A DNA stretch of 64,000 nt, taken from the NCBI RefSeq assembly GCF_020859565.1, contig NZ_JAJHUO010000012.1, positions 85,766-149,765 of the forward strand. Direction: 5' to 3'. The notes under the pieces were generated by a model. The model made no database searches, was not told the origin of the DNA, and saw only the letters and a program-made list of their open reading frames with translations. The stretch comes from Saccharothrix luteola (lineage in GTDB: Bacteria; Actinomycetota; Actinomycetes; Mycobacteriales; Pseudonocardiaceae). Position numbers and translations under genes: made by a program. Positions 35,364 through 44,774 of the stretch are shown one piece after another (the first letter of the stretch is position 1; each line of letters opens with the position of its first letter).

Positions 35364-35798
35364 ATGTCAACGATCACCGTGATCCCCGCCGACACCGCCG
35401 AGGTCGTGGCCCTGTCCGGCGGAAGCGCGTTCCGACTCCTGGCCGACGGCGGCGCGTTCGGCGTCAACCGGCTCACCCTGGACGTCGGCGCGGACGGCGC
35501 GAAGCCCCATTTCCACGCGCGGTCCAGCGAGCTGTTCTACGTGCTCGACGGCGTGCTGGAGTTCCGGCACGGGGCGACGACCACAGTGGACCGCGGCGGG
35601 CTGGTCATCGTGCCGCCGGGCGTGCCGCACGCGTTCGGCGCGGCGCCGGGCCACCACGCCGACGTGCTCGTCGTCCTCACGCCGGGTGTCGAGCGGTTCG
35701 GCTACTTCCGCCACCTGGGCCGCATCGCGCGTGGCCTGGACACGGTCGAGGCCCTGCGGTCGGAGCAGGACCGCTACGACGTCCACTTCACCGGGTGA
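35364..35798 (+). CDS. Cupin-fold protein
   Basis: Single-domain cupin of 144 residues. Metal-binding His/Glu motifs: PHFHARSSELFYVLDG (H, H and E) and VPPGVPHAF (second His). The C-terminal extension (GYFRHLGRIARG) is as in cupins linked to LysR genes. Probably a small-molecule oxygenase/isomerase or binding protein; substrate unknown. Divergent from LysR, which likely controls it. Confidence 0.83.
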   Translation: MSTITVIPADTAEVVALSGGSAFRLLADGGAFGVNRLTLDVGADGAKPHFHARSSELFYVLDGVLEFRHGATTTVDRGGLVIVPPGVPHAFGAAPGHHADVLVVLTPGVERFGYFRHLGRIARGLDTVEALRSEQDRYDVHFTG

Positions 35799-35832
35799 GC
35801 GGGAACCCCGCCCGGGCGGACGGGGTTCCCGC
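35799..35832. terminator. Bidirectional terminator hairpin
   Basis: Perfect 12-bp inverted repeat GCGGGAACCCCG at 35799-35810 with its complement at 35821-35832 and a 10-nt loop, placed directly between the convergent cupin and NLP genes. Confidence 0.78.
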
Positions 35833-35838
35833 GCCGGG

Positions 35839-36582
35839 TCAGGCGTTCGGGTCGAACGGGATGCCGCTCGGCTTCGCCTGCGCGAGGTTGTAGGCGAACG
35901 CGCCGTCCTTGATGGCCAGGCTCGCGCTGCCGAAGTTCGCGCTCACCAGGATGTCGCGGACGCCGGCGGGGAAGCGGTCCCAGCTGACCAGGTCCGGGTA
36001 CTGCCACGTGCCGTAGTGGTTCTCCGGCTGCTCGCTCGCGCCCGCGAGCCGGAAGCAGTGCGTGCTCAGGCCGTCCTTGTGGTAGACGATCTTGGGGTGC
36101 GTGCCCTCCCAGGCGACCTGGGAACGCAGGTAGGTCGAGTACTTGCCGTGCGCGGACGTGGAGACGTACTGGGCCTGGTCGCCGCTGACCCACACGATGA
36201 CGTGCTCGATGTCGTGGCGGTGGCCGCAGCAGTCCCAGCCGGCCACGGCCTGGTCCTTCTCGAAGTACAGGTCGTAGAGGTAGGCGCACCAGTTGTTGTT
36301 GCACTTGGAGCGCGAGTAGGAGTTCGTGTTGTCCAGGTCGGACTGGTCGCGGCACTGGCCGTTGAGGGCTCCGGAGTTCTTCAGCCCGGTGGCCACCGCC
36401 CCGGACGGCGAGATCGCCGGTGTCGGGTAGCAGCCGTCGGTGTCGTAGTCGAACGCCGGCTGCCACTTGCCGTCGGCGGCGGTGTAGTTCGCGGGCAGGG
36501 CCTGTGGCGGCTCGGCCCACGCGGCTCCGGGCACGAGCACCGCGAGCAGAGTCGCGCCCACGAGCGCGCTCAGCAGTCTCAC
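35839..36582 (-). CDS. NLP/NPP1 family secreted protein
   Basis: Necrosis- and ethylene-inducing peptide 1-like protein (NPP1 family), 247 residues from the GTG used here. It has a signal peptide (RLLSALVGATLLAVLVPG, cleavage after AWA), then the NLP core with the heptapeptide GHRHDIE, matching GHRHDWE except Trp to Ile. The calcium-binding Asp/His/Glu pattern lies around it. A Cys pair (SKCNNNWCAYL) fits a typical NLP disulphide. In-frame starts at 36648 and 36657 would add about 25 residues before the signal peptide; 36582 gives a normal signal length. Known members act on plant membranes; bacterial roles are less clear. Confidence 0.83.
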   Translation of the reverse strand: MRLLSALVGATLLAVLVPGAAWAEPPQALPANYTAADGKWQPAFDYDTDGCYPTPAISPSGAVATGLKNSGALNGQCRDQSDLDNTNSYSRSKCNNNWCAYLYDLYFEKDQAVAGWDCCGHRHDIEHVIVWVSGDQAQYVSTSAHGKYSTYLRSQVAWEGTHPKIVYHKDGLSTHCFRLAGASEQPENHYGTWQYPDLVSWDRFPAGVRDILVSANFGSASLAIKDGAFAYNLAQAKPSGIPFDPNA

Positions 36583-36795
36583 GGTCGTCCGCCTGGTTCG
36601 GGAAGGGGTGCGGGACGGGTCGGTCAACTGGGCGGTCACGACGACCATGCCCTCCATCCGGTGTCGACTGGCACGGCGGCGGAGCGGCCGGTGTCGCGGA
36701 GATCATCGGCCGGCACCGAGGTTCCCGGCCGGGGCGTGACGTCGTCAACCCGCCGATGGTCGCGGCGAGGCGAACACGCGGCGAACATCGGCGGA

Positions 36796-36820
36796 CCGGG
36801 TGGCGGGGGCCGCCACCCGG
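36796..36820. terminator. Terminator hairpin
   Basis: Perfect 10-bp inverted repeat CCGGGTGGCG / CGCCACCCGG with a 5-nt loop, 9 nt past the stop of the leftward secreted-protein gene. Confidence 0.65.
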
Positions 36821-36829
36821 GTCACCGCA

Positions 36830-37324
36830 CTAGTTGAACGGGTTGTCGTAGAACGCGCCGCGGGAGACCGGCGTGGCGGTCGAACCCGAGAAGTGGAGCC
36901 CCTCGTAGACCAGGCCGATGTTCTGCACGACGCCGGCGTAGGGCAGGTCGACGTTGACCACGCCGGACAGGCCGTGCCCGCCCCCGCAGGCCTCCGGCCG
37001 GTAGCCGTCCTCGCGGGAGTACCACTGGTGGAAGGCCCCGTTGACGTTGACCGTGAGCTTCGTGCTCGTGTAGCTGGACTGGCGGCACAGCGTCAGGTCC
37101 AGCCGGTAGAGCGAGTTGCCGTCGTCGAACCGGACCGTGCCGACCAGCCGGCCGACCAGCGTGGTGTAACCGCCCGAGTAACCCCTGAGCTGGATGTCCA
37201 CCGGTTGCGCGGGACCGTAGGTCGCCTGCGCGGGCGTGGCCGTCAACGAGGCGCCGAGGAACACGGCGGACGTGAGGGCGAGGAAGGTGGTGAAGCGTCT
37301 GCGTAAGCCGCTGCTCCGAGACAT
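36830..37324 (-). CDS. Secreted protein, unknown family
   Basis: Exported protein of 164 residues with signal peptide (FTTFLALTSAVFLGASL, cleavage after AQA). Mature part is rich in Gly, Tyr and Val with two Cys (LTLCRQSS, EACGGGHG), probably a beta fold. No known domain recognised. The ATG at 37324 starts the signal. The gap to the HK gene (37325-37603) shows no gene. Confidence 0.7.
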   Translation of the reverse strand: MSRSSGLRRRFTTFLALTSAVFLGASLTATPAQATYGPAQPVDIQLRGYSGGYTTLVGRLVGTVRFDDGNSLYRLDLTLCRQSSYTSTKLTVNVNGAFHQWYSREDGYRPEACGGGHGLSGVVNVDLPYAGVVQNIGLVYEGLHFSGSTATPVSRGAFYDNPFN

Positions 37325-37603
37325 GCGAGCACTCCTTGATCAGGATGGGCCGCGCTCACCCCGGCGAACGCGGCGGCGGATGGTGGTCGGAGCAGGGTGG
37401 ACGCCGAACCGCCCCGCTCACCAGCCGCTGTCCAGGCGCAACCGTGAAGTTGGCCTGTTCGCGGCAGTGGTGTGCCGCCGCCGAGAGCCGGTGGCGCTCG
37501 CACGAGTGGACCGGGTTGCGGAACGTTGCGCAAGAAGCGTGCCCCACGACGGGGGGTTTCGCGTCGGAATGCCGCTGTGCCGGCACGCGCCGGATCCCGG
37601 CGC

Positions 37604-39067
37604 TCAGTCCTGGTCGAGCAGCGGCAGGGTGAGCCGGAAGCGGGCGCCTTCGCCGAGCGCCGTGTCCAGGTCGATGTCGCCGTCGTGCGCGCGGGCGAGG
37701 GAGCGGGCGATGGCCAGGCCCAGCCCGGCGTTGGCGCCGCCCGTGCGGTTGCGGGAGTGGTCGGCGCGGTAGAAGCGGTCGAAGACGCGGGTCGCCTGCT
37801 AGGCCGTCAGGCCCGGCCCCTCGTCGGCTACCTCCAGCACGGCGCGGCCGTCCGCCGTGCCGACGCCGATGCGGACGGCGGTGCCCGGCGGGGTGTACGT
37901 GGCGGCGTTGCCCACCAGGTTGGTGATGACCTGGCGCAGGCGGTCCTCGTCGCCGTGCACCGGGGCCGGTCCGGGTGGTCCGGCGCCGTCGGGGCCGGTG
38001 AGCTCGACCTTTCGGGACGGGTCGAGGGCGCGCAGGTCGTGCCGGGCGTCGTTGGCGAGGGTGCGCAGGTCCATCGGGGCGGGGTCGAGCTGGCCCTCCG
38101 GCGCTTCGTCCAGCCGGGCGAGCAGCAGCAGGTCCTCGGTGAGGGCGGTGAGCCGGGTGGCCTCGCGGTCGATCCGGCGCATCGCCTCGTCCACGTCGGC
38201 GCGCCCGGGCATCGCGCCCATCCGGTAGAGCTCGGTGGAGCCCTTGATGCCGAACAGCGGCGTGCGCAGCTCGTGGCTGACGTCCGACAGGAACGTGCGC
38301 ATGCGGGCCTCCGCCGCGGCCCGGTCGGCGAAGGCCTGTTCGAGCTGGCCCAGCATGGTGTTGAGCGACGCCGCGAGGTGCCCGACCTCCGTGGTCGGCG
38401 CGGCGAGCACGGGCACGCGCCGGGTGAGGTCGCCGTCGGCGATGGCGGCGGCGGTGTGCTCGATCCGGCGCAGCGGTCGCAGGCCGCGGCCGAGCGCGAA
38501 CCAGCCGACCGCCGTCAGCAGCACGAGCAGCACGGCGCCGCTGACCAGGCTGGTCGTCCGGAGCCGGGCGACGGTGGCGTCGGCCTCGGCGAGCGGTGCG
38601 GCGGCGATCACCGTGCCGCCCCAGCCGGTGATCGGCATCGCGACGGCGCGCCACCTCGCCGAGTCGCCCGCGGCGCGCAGGTCGACGGCGTCACCACCGG
38701 CCGGGACGGCGCGCAGCTCGTCGGGCGAGGGCAACGTCGCGCCGTCGAGGCGGCTGGCGTGGATGCCGCCCGCCGGTTCGCCGTCCGCGTCGAGGTACAC
38801 CAGGTACGGCGTGCCGAGAAGTTCGAGGGCCGGGTCGAGGAGTTCGGGGTGGCGGGCGGTGTCCACGACCTCGGGTGGCCCGGTGGTCGACACGCCGGAG
38901 ACGATCGCGGCGAACGAGCGCAGCTGGTCGTCGATGCGGGCGAGCTGGTAGCGCTCCAGCTGGTCGGAGACGACCGCGCCGACGAGGCCCAACCCGGCCA
39001 GCAGCAGGCCCGAGGTGAGCAGCAGCAGCCTGGCCCGCAGCGAGAACCGGCCGAGCACGCGCCTCAC
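37604..39067 (-). pseudogene. Sensor histidine kinase with in-frame amber codon
   Basis: Two-component sensor kinase, 487 codons in a single frame from GTG 39067 (overlapping the response-regulator stop) to the TGA at 37604. It has a first membrane helix (RLLLLTSGLLLAGLGLVG), a periplasmic sensor, a second helix (GAVLLVLLTAVGWF), HAMP, HisKA with His265 in SDVSHELRTPL, and a HATPase. A TAG stands at codon 423 (bases 37799-37801, GLTA-stop-QATRVF). The frame then continues with the normal F box (VFDRFYR) and G2 box (NAGLGLAIA). In relatives this position is Glu, so one base change would restore GAG. The truncated 422-aa product would lack G2 and be inactive, unless readthrough occurs. Confidence 0.88.
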
Positions 39068-39753
39068 CCCGTCGGCTCCCGCATCACGTAGCCGACGCCG
39101 TGCACGGTGTGGATCAGCTTGGGGTCCTCGACGTCGACCTTGCGGCGCAGGTAGGAGATGTAGGTGTCGACGATGCCGGCGTCGCCGCCGAAGTCGTAGC
39201 GCCACACCCGGTCGAGGATCTGCGCCTTGGACACCACGCGCCCGGCGTTCTCCATCAGGTAGCGCAGGAGCCGGAACTCGGTGGGCGAGACGCGGACGGG
39301 CCGTCCCGCCCGCGTCACCTGGTGCCCCTCGGCGTCGAGCGCGAGCGCGCCCACGGTCAGCACGCCGGCCTGGTGGCCCGAGGTGCGGCGCAGGATCGCG
39401 CGGATCCGGGCGATCAGCTCCTCCAGGTCGAACGGCTTGGTCACGTAGTCGTCCGCGCCGAGCGACAGCCCGGTGACCTTGTCGGACTGGCGGTCCCGCG
39501 CGGTGAGGAAGAGGACGGGCACCGGACCGCGGTGGCCCTCCGCGCGCCGCTCACGCAGCCGCCGGACCACCTCGAACCCGTCCACGTCCGGCAGCATCAC
39601 GTCGAGCAGCACGAGGTCGGGCGCCTCCGCGGTGGCCGCGGCGAGCGCCTCGGCGCCGGTCGCCGCGGACGTCACCCGGAACCCCGCGAACCTCAGCGTC
39701 GCGGACAGCAGCTCGCGCACGGTCGCCTCGTCGTCCACCACCAGCAGCGTCAT
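39064..39753 (-). CDS. OmpR/PhoB-type response regulator
   Basis: Two-component response regulator, 229 residues. The receiver domain (MTLLVVDDEATVREL) has phosphoacceptor Asp51 in LVLLDVMLPD and the Lys of VTKPFD. A C-terminal winged HTH (SPTEFRLLRYLMENAGRVVS; YISYLRRKVD) binds DNA. The ATG at 39753 begins the receiver; the frame upstream is not conserved. It is coupled to the kinase by a GTGA overlap. With its kinase broken, phosphorylation may depend on other donors. Confidence 0.92.
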   Translation of the reverse strand: MTLLVVDDEATVRELLSATLRFAGFRVTSAATGAEALAAATAEAPDLVLLDVMLPDVDGFEVVRRLRERRAEGHRGPVPVLFLTARDRQSDKVTGLSLGADDYVTKPFDLEELIARIRAILRRTSGHQAGVLTVGALALDAEGHQVTRAGRPVRVSPTEFRLLRYLMENAGRVVSKAQILDRVWRYDFGGDAGIVDTYISYLRRKVDVEDPKLIHTVHGVGYVMREPTG

Positions 39754-40007
39754 CGCCCGACCAGGTCCGCCCACGCCGGCCAGGATACGGAGGCCAACCT
39801 GAGGGAACTGCCCCGTTCTGGCCGCGGACGGGGTGTTCGTCGCTGCGCTCTCGGCCGGCTCGGGTGCCGAAGCGCTCGACCGGTGGGGTCCTTCCGCATT
39901 TTTCTCCGTCGCCACTTATCGAGGGCCGGACTTGTCCGCAATGCCGCTTACGGTGGCGGCAGCCGATCAGGCCGAACCACCCTGTTCATGGATGACGAGG
40001 GAACACG

Positions 40008-40952
40008 ATGTTCAACCCAACCGATTTTCCCGAGCCCACCACCGTTTCCGTCAACGGCGTGGAACTCGAAGTCTTCGAAGCGGGCCGGCACCACGGCGGC
40101 GAGCCCATCGTGCTCTGCCACGGCTGGCCGGAGCACGCCTTTTCGTGGCGTTATCAGATTCCCGCCCTCGTCGCCGCAGGCTACCACGTCATCGTTCCGA
40201 ACCAGCGGGGTTACGGCAACTCGTCCCGTCCGACCGAGGTGACCGACTACGACATCGAACACCTGTCGGGTGATCTCGTCGCACTTCTCGACCACTACGG
40301 CTACGACGATGCCACCTTCGTCGGCCATGACTGGGGTGCGATGGTCGTCTGGGGGTTGACCTTGTTGCACCCCGGGCGGGTGAACAAGGTGGTCAACCTG
40401 AGCTTGCCGTACATCGAACGCGGCGAGAAGCCCTGGATCGAGGTCCTGGAACAGGTGTTCGGCGGCGACTTCTACTTCGTCCACTTCAACCGGCAGCCAG
40501 GCGTCGCGGACGCCGTGTTCGACGAGAACCCGCTCCGATTCCTCCGCAACCTGTACCGGAAGAACGTGCCTCCCGCAGAACCCCGGCCGGGTATGGCGTT
40601 GATCAATCTTGCCAGGGCGGAAAAGCCGCTCGGTGAGCCCGTCATGAGCGATGGTGAACTGGCCGTGTTCGTGTCCGCTTTCGAATCGTCGGGGTTCACG
40701 GGCGGTGTGAACTGGTACAGGAACCTCGACCGCAATTGGCACTTGTTGGCGGACGTGGACCCGATCATCCACCAGCCCACCCTCATGGTCTACGGCGACC
40801 GGGATCCGGTGGCGAAGTCGGAGAACCTGGCGGACTTCGTGCCCGAGGTGGAGGTGGTCAGCCTGGATTGCGGTCACTGGATCCAGCAGGAGAAGCCGGA
40901 AGAAACGAACCGGGTGATCCTGAACTGGCTGGGACGGCGGGGTTCCGCCTAG
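40008..40952 (+). CDS. Epoxide hydrolase-like alpha/beta hydrolase
   Basis: Alpha/beta hydrolase of 314 residues in the soluble epoxide hydrolase group. Oxyanion motif HGWPEHAFSWRYQ, nucleophile Asp in VGHDWGAMVVW, lid Tyr in WYRNLDRN, catalytic His in CGHWIQQEKP. All catalytic positions are present. Codon use is a little less GC-biased than its neighbours (several A/T third positions), which may point to later acquisition. Its stop overlaps the convergent methyltransferase stop by 4 nt. Confidence 0.87.
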   Translation: MFNPTDFPEPTTVSVNGVELEVFEAGRHHGGEPIVLCHGWPEHAFSWRYQIPALVAAGYHVIVPNQRGYGNSSRPTEVTDYDIEHLSGDLVALLDHYGYDDATFVGHDWGAMVVWGLTLLHPGRVNKVVNLSLPYIERGEKPWIEVLEQVFGGDFYFVHFNRQPGVADAVFDENPLRFLRNLYRKNVPPAEPRPGMALINLARAEKPLGEPVMSDGELAVFVSAFESSGFTGGVNWYRNLDRNWHLLADVDPIIHQPTLMVYGDRDPVAKSENLADFVPEVEVVSLDCGHWIQQEKPEETNRVILNWLGRRGSA

Positions 40953-41779
40953 GGCTGCTTGACCGCCTGCACGATCCACGCGGCGGACGCGTAGCGCACG
41001 CCGTGCTCGTCCAGGTGCCGGGCGATGTCCTCCCGTGCGGCCTGGACGACCCGTGCGCGCGCGTCCTCGTCGAGTTCGGCCAGCTGAGAGGCCTGCCGGG
41101 CGGTCATGAACGCCAACGCGTCCTCCACGTCGTGGCCGAGCCACACCGGTTCGCTGACGGCGTGCAGCTCGACGTCCGTCATGCCCGCGCCGGTCAGCAG
41201 CGCGCGCACCCGGTCGGGGTCGCCGAGCGAGAACGGGTGCGCCCCTGCGGGCAGGGGCTTGCCGGCGGCGAACAGCGTGCGGAACGTGGACGCGAACTCG
41301 TTGCGCGCCAACGGTTGCCACGTCAGCAGCGCCATCCGGCCGCCGGGTCGCAGGGCGGTCGCGATGTTGGCGAAGGCCTTGTCCGGGTCGCCGAAGAACA
41401 TCACCCCGTGGCGGCTGATCACGAGGTCGAACGCGGCCTCGGGGAACGGGTGCACCTGGGCGTCGGCCTGCTCGAACGCGATGTTGGCGATCCCGTCGAG
41501 CCCGGCCCGCCGCCGTGCCTCTTCGATCATCCTGGACGACAGGTCCACGCCGAGGGCGTGGGCGGCGCGCCGGGCGGCTTCGCGCGTGGACTTGCCGGTG
41601 CCGCAGCCGATGTCCAGGACGCGGTCGGTGGGGTCCACCCGGGCCGCGTCGAGCAGCCGTTCGTGGTACCGGGCGGCACCTTCGTCGAAGCGGTCGGCGT
41701 GGTCGGTCCAGAAGGCGCCCTGGTCGCCGTCCCACGCGGTGAGCTGGTCGGAGTTGGTCGGATCCACCCGCACGGTCAT
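40949..41779 (-). CDS. SAM-dependent methyltransferase
   Basis: Class I methyltransferase, 276 residues. Motif I is VLDIGCGTGKSTREAARR (SAM-binding), followed by GVDLSSRMIEEA, the acidic QADAQVHPF and a DLVISRHGVMFF strand. Similar to UbiE/Coq5-like or Methyltransf_11 enzymes; substrate unknown. Stands alone, convergent with the epoxide-hydrolase-like gene. Confidence 0.85.
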   Translation of the reverse strand: MTVRVDPTNSDQLTAWDGDQGAFWTDHADRFDEGAARYHERLLDAARVDPTDRVLDIGCGTGKSTREAARRAAHALGVDLSSRMIEEARRRAGLDGIANIAFEQADAQVHPFPEAAFDLVISRHGVMFFGDPDKAFANIATALRPGGRMALLTWQPLARNEFASTFRTLFAAGKPLPAGAHPFSLGDPDRVRALLTGAGMTDVELHAVSEPVWLGHDVEDALAFMTARQASQLAELDEDARARVVQAAREDIARHLDEHGVRYASAAWIVQAVKQP

Positions 41780-41893
41780 CCGCCGGACGCTACCGCCGCC
41801 CCGCCGCCTCGGTGACCGCGTTCCCGCCGCGCCGTGCGGGTCTGCGCCGCGTCGGGTTCGGAGGCCCGGCGCGTTCCGGTATCCGCCGCCTGA

Positions 41894-43039
41894 TCACCGT
41901 GTGGTCTGGTCGGCAGACCGGAACCGCGCGCGGAGGTCGACGAGCAGGCTGCCCGAGAAGCCCGCCGCGGCGCCGGCCGCGAGCCCCAGCCCGAGTGCGA
42001 CCAGCGGGTCGGCCGCCAACCGCGCCTCCAAGACGGGGAGCGTGAACCCGAACGCGACGACGCCCAGCTCCACCGTCACCCGCGACAGCACTGCCGACCC
42101 GCCCAGTGCCGCTCCTACCACCGCCGCCAGCCACACCGAGACGCGCGCGGCACGGCGCAGCGGCCCGCCGTCGCGACCACCGGACCGGGCGACGAGGGCG
42201 CCGAGACCCAGCAGCACGGCCACCGCGACCCAGGTCAGCGGCCCGCCCGGCGTGGGCGGCCCGACCGCGTCCAGGACGCACGAGAGCGCGCCGTCCGAGG
42301 TCACCGTCCACGGCACGCCCAGCCCGAGCGACAACGCGCCGAACACCACCAGCGGCAGCCCGAGCAGCACCGCCCCGGCCGCCGCGGCCCCGGAGAACAC
42401 CCACGCGACGAGCAGGCACACGACGGTGAGCGCGATCGTCGTCCACACCACGCCCCGCACGGCCACCCGGAAACGCGTGACCAGCCAGCACACGCCGACG
42501 ACCGCGAGCACCCAGCCCACCGCGCCTGCCACGGCAGGCCAGACCGGCACGGCGAACCCGGCGCCCAGCGCGTCCACGGACCCACCCCGGCCGAACGGCC
42601 CCGCCGCCGGCACCCCGCAGGCGGACGCCCCGGACCCGCCGCCCGTCGCACCGCCCGGCAGCGCCACCGTCCCCCGGGCCGCCCACGCCACCGCGGCCAC
42701 CCCCGCCGGGAACGCCACCACCGCCGCCGCACCCCGGCCGAGCAGACCGTCCCGACGACGCAGCAGCAGCCACGCCAGCACCACCGCGCCCACCAGCGAG
42801 ACACCCAGCGGCGCCACCGTGACGCCACCCCGCACGGCGAAAGGCAGGTCAGCCGCCGCGCTGAACTCCACCGACCCGCCCACGGCCAGGGCGACCACGG
42901 CCGCCGTCAGCCCGCCGAACCCGCCGATCCGGTCGGCGTCCAGCAGCAACAGCCCGGCCGCCGCGACCCCCACCATGGCGGCCAACGCCGCGACCGACGC
43001 CACCACACCCCGGCACACCTCCCGCGGCGTGACCATCAC
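41894..43039 (-). CDS. Streptophobe-like membrane protein
   Basis: Multi-spanning membrane protein, 381 residues, with many hydrophobic helices and the early motif GGFGGLTAAVVALAVGGSVE, then VAPLGVSLVGAVVLAWLLLR. This matches the streptophobe family of actinobacteria. A GTG at 43039 overlaps the ABC permease stop; an ATG at 43036 is also possible. Third gene of the leftward exporter operon; its role in export is inferred from position. Confidence 0.7.
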   Translation of the reverse strand: MMVTPREVCRGVVASVAALAAMVGVAAAGLLLLDADRIGGFGGLTAAVVALAVGGSVEFSAAADLPFAVRGGVTVAPLGVSLVGAVVLAWLLLRRRDGLLGRGAAAVVAFPAGVAAVAWAARGTVALPGGATGGGSGASACGVPAAGPFGRGGSVDALGAGFAVPVWPAVAGAVGWVLAVVGVCWLVTRFRVAVRGVVWTTIALTVVCLLVAWVFSGAAAAGAVLLGLPLVVFGALSLGLGVPWTVTSDGALSCVLDAVGPPTPGGPLTWVAVAVLLGLGALVARSGGRDGGPLRRAARVSVWLAAVVGAALGGSAVLSRVTVELGVVAFGFTLPVLEARLAADPLVALGLGLAAGAAAGFSGSLLVDLRARFRSADQTTR

Positions 43040-43830
43040 ACGTCACGACGGTGGAAGACGACGAACGCGGCGGCCAGCACCGCGGCGACCCCGAGGCACA
43101 TCCCGCCCAGGTTCAGCCAGGGGTGCGGGTGGGCCGGGTCCGGCACCGTCGCGAGCACGGCGACCGCACCCTTGCTCGGCCAGAAGTCGAACAGGCCCTG
43201 GAGCCACGACGGGAACAGCCCCGACAGCGCGGGCACCAGGAACACGATCCCCACCAGCGTGGCGAGCGCACCCGCCGTGGCACGCATGATCGTGCCGAGG
43301 CCGATCGCGAGCAGTGCGATCGCCGCGAGGTAGAGCCCGCCGCCCGCCACGGCGGGGAGCACACCGGGGTCGCCGAGCCGCGCGTGCGGCACGCCGTGCC
43401 CGGCGAGGAGCGCCTGGCCGAGCAGGAACGCGGCGAACATCAGCGCCTGCCCCGCCACCGCGGCGACAGCGGCGGCCACCACCACCTTGGCCGCCAGCAG
43501 CCGGCTCCTGCGCGGCGCGGCGGCCAACGACGTCCGCACCAGGCCCGTCGCGTACTCGGAGGTGACGACCAGGATGCCGAGCACACCGATGATCAACTGG
43601 GCGACGACGTGCGTGGTCAGGCTGAGGTTCGTCGGATCCCACGCCGGCCGGTCCGCAGGGGATGAAGTCGCGTACTCCTCGCCCGCCGCGCCCATCGAGA
43701 GGAACGTGATGCCGAGCCCGACCGCGAACAGGCACGCCAGCGTGTACCAGGTGGAACGCAGGCTGCGCAGCTTGACCCACTCGGCGTGCAGGGCGTGGCC
43801 GAACCGCACGCGGGTCACGAGCCCGCTCAT
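43036..43830 (-). CDS. ABC exporter permease (ABC-2 type)
   Basis: ABC-2-type membrane protein, 264 residues, six predicted helices, with LHAEWVKLRSLRSTWYTLAC at the cytosolic start and LVVTSEYATGLVRTSLAAAP between early helices, as in antibiotic/lantibiotic-type export permeases. The ATG at 43830 overlaps the ATPase TGA (ATGA). Partner of the upstream ATPase. Confidence 0.87.
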   Translation of the reverse strand: MSGLVTRVRFGHALHAEWVKLRSLRSTWYTLACLFAVGLGITFLSMGAAGEEYATSSPADRPAWDPTNLSLTTHVVAQLIIGVLGILVVTSEYATGLVRTSLAAAPRRSRLLAAKVVVAAAVAAVAGQALMFAAFLLGQALLAGHGVPHARLGDPGVLPAVAGGGLYLAAIALLAIGLGTIMRATAGALATLVGIVFLVPALSGLFPSWLQGLFDFWPSKGAVAVLATVPDPAHPHPWLNLGGMCLGVAAVLAAAFVVFHRRDV

Positions 43831-44741
43831 GCCGCCGCCCCCTGGTACTCGACGCTGTCCCTGGTCAGCTCCATGAACGCGTCCTCGAGCGAGGGCCGCT
43901 GCGGGGTGAGCTCGCTGAGCACGACACCGTGGTAGCAGGCGAGCTTGCCGATCTCCCCGCTCGTCAGGCCGGACACGACCAGCGCGGCTTCGGGACCTTC
44001 CCGCACGGTCGCGCCGGACGCGGTCAGCCGCAGCGCGAACGCGGCCGGCTCGGGCGTCCGGACGAGCACGGTGCCCTCGCCGCTGCCGCGGAGGAACTCG
44101 CCCATGCCCGTGTCGGCGATGAGCCGGCCACGGCCGATGACGACGAGGTGGTCGGCGGTCTGCGCCATCTCGCTCATGAGGTGGCTGGAGACCAGCACCG
44201 CGCGTCCCTCGCGGGCCAGGGACCGCATGAAGTCCCGGATCCAGCGGATGCCCTCGGGGTCGAGCCCGTTCACCGGTTCGTCGAAGATCAGCACGCGCGG
44301 GTCGCCCAGCAGCGCCGCCGCGATGCCGAGCCGCTGCCGCATGCCGAGCGAGAACCCGCCCGCCCGCTTGCCCGCCACGCCTTCGAGCCCGGTCCTGGCG
44401 AGCACCTCGTCGACCCGCCGCCGGGGCAGGCCGTTGCTCACGGCGAGCGCCAGCAGGTGGTCGTACGCCTTGCGGGAACCGTGCACGGCGCCCGCGTCGA
44501 GCAGCGCGCCGACCTCGGTCAGCGGCACGGGCAGGTCGCGGTAGCGGCGTCCGCCGACCGTGGCCGAACCGCTCGTGGGCGCGGCCAACCCCAGGATCAC
44601 CTTCATGGTCGTGGACTTGCCCGCGCCGTTCGGCCCGAGGAACCCGGTCACCTGCCCGGCCTCGACGGTGAACGACAGGTCGTCCACCACGGTGTCGGGC
44701 CCGTACCGCTTGGTCAGGCCCCGCACGTCGATCATCGTCAT
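43827..44741 (-). CDS. ABC exporter ATPase
   Basis: ATP-binding subunit of 304 residues. Walker A GPNGAGKST, signature FSLGMRQRLGIA, Walker B LIFDEPVNGLDPEG, switch His in SSHLMSEM. A C-terminal extension resembles DrrA/CcmA-type exporters. The ATG at 44741 begins the ABC domain. With the permease it would export a drug or peptide-like compound; substrate unknown. Confidence 0.92.
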   Translation of the reverse strand: MTMIDVRGLTKRYGPDTVVDDLSFTVEAGQVTGFLGPNGAGKSTTMKVILGLAAPTSGSATVGGRRYRDLPVPLTEVGALLDAGAVHGSRKAYDHLLALAVSNGLPRRRVDEVLARTGLEGVAGKRAGGFSLGMRQRLGIAAALLGDPRVLIFDEPVNGLDPEGIRWIRDFMRSLAREGRAVLVSSHLMSEMAQTADHLVVIGRGRLIADTGMGEFLRGSGEGTVLVRTPEPAAFALRLTASGATVREGPEAALVVSGLTSGEIGKLACYHGVVLSELTPQRPSLEDAFMELTRDSVEYQGAAA

Positions 44742-44774
44742 GGGTCCGAGCCTGGCGCGCCGGCCTGGCCGATC

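Noticed and set aside
37604..37798. Separate small gene downstream of the kinase stop
   Set aside because: No start codon or ribosome site; the frame and motifs are the direct continuation of the kinase, so an amber codon explains it better.
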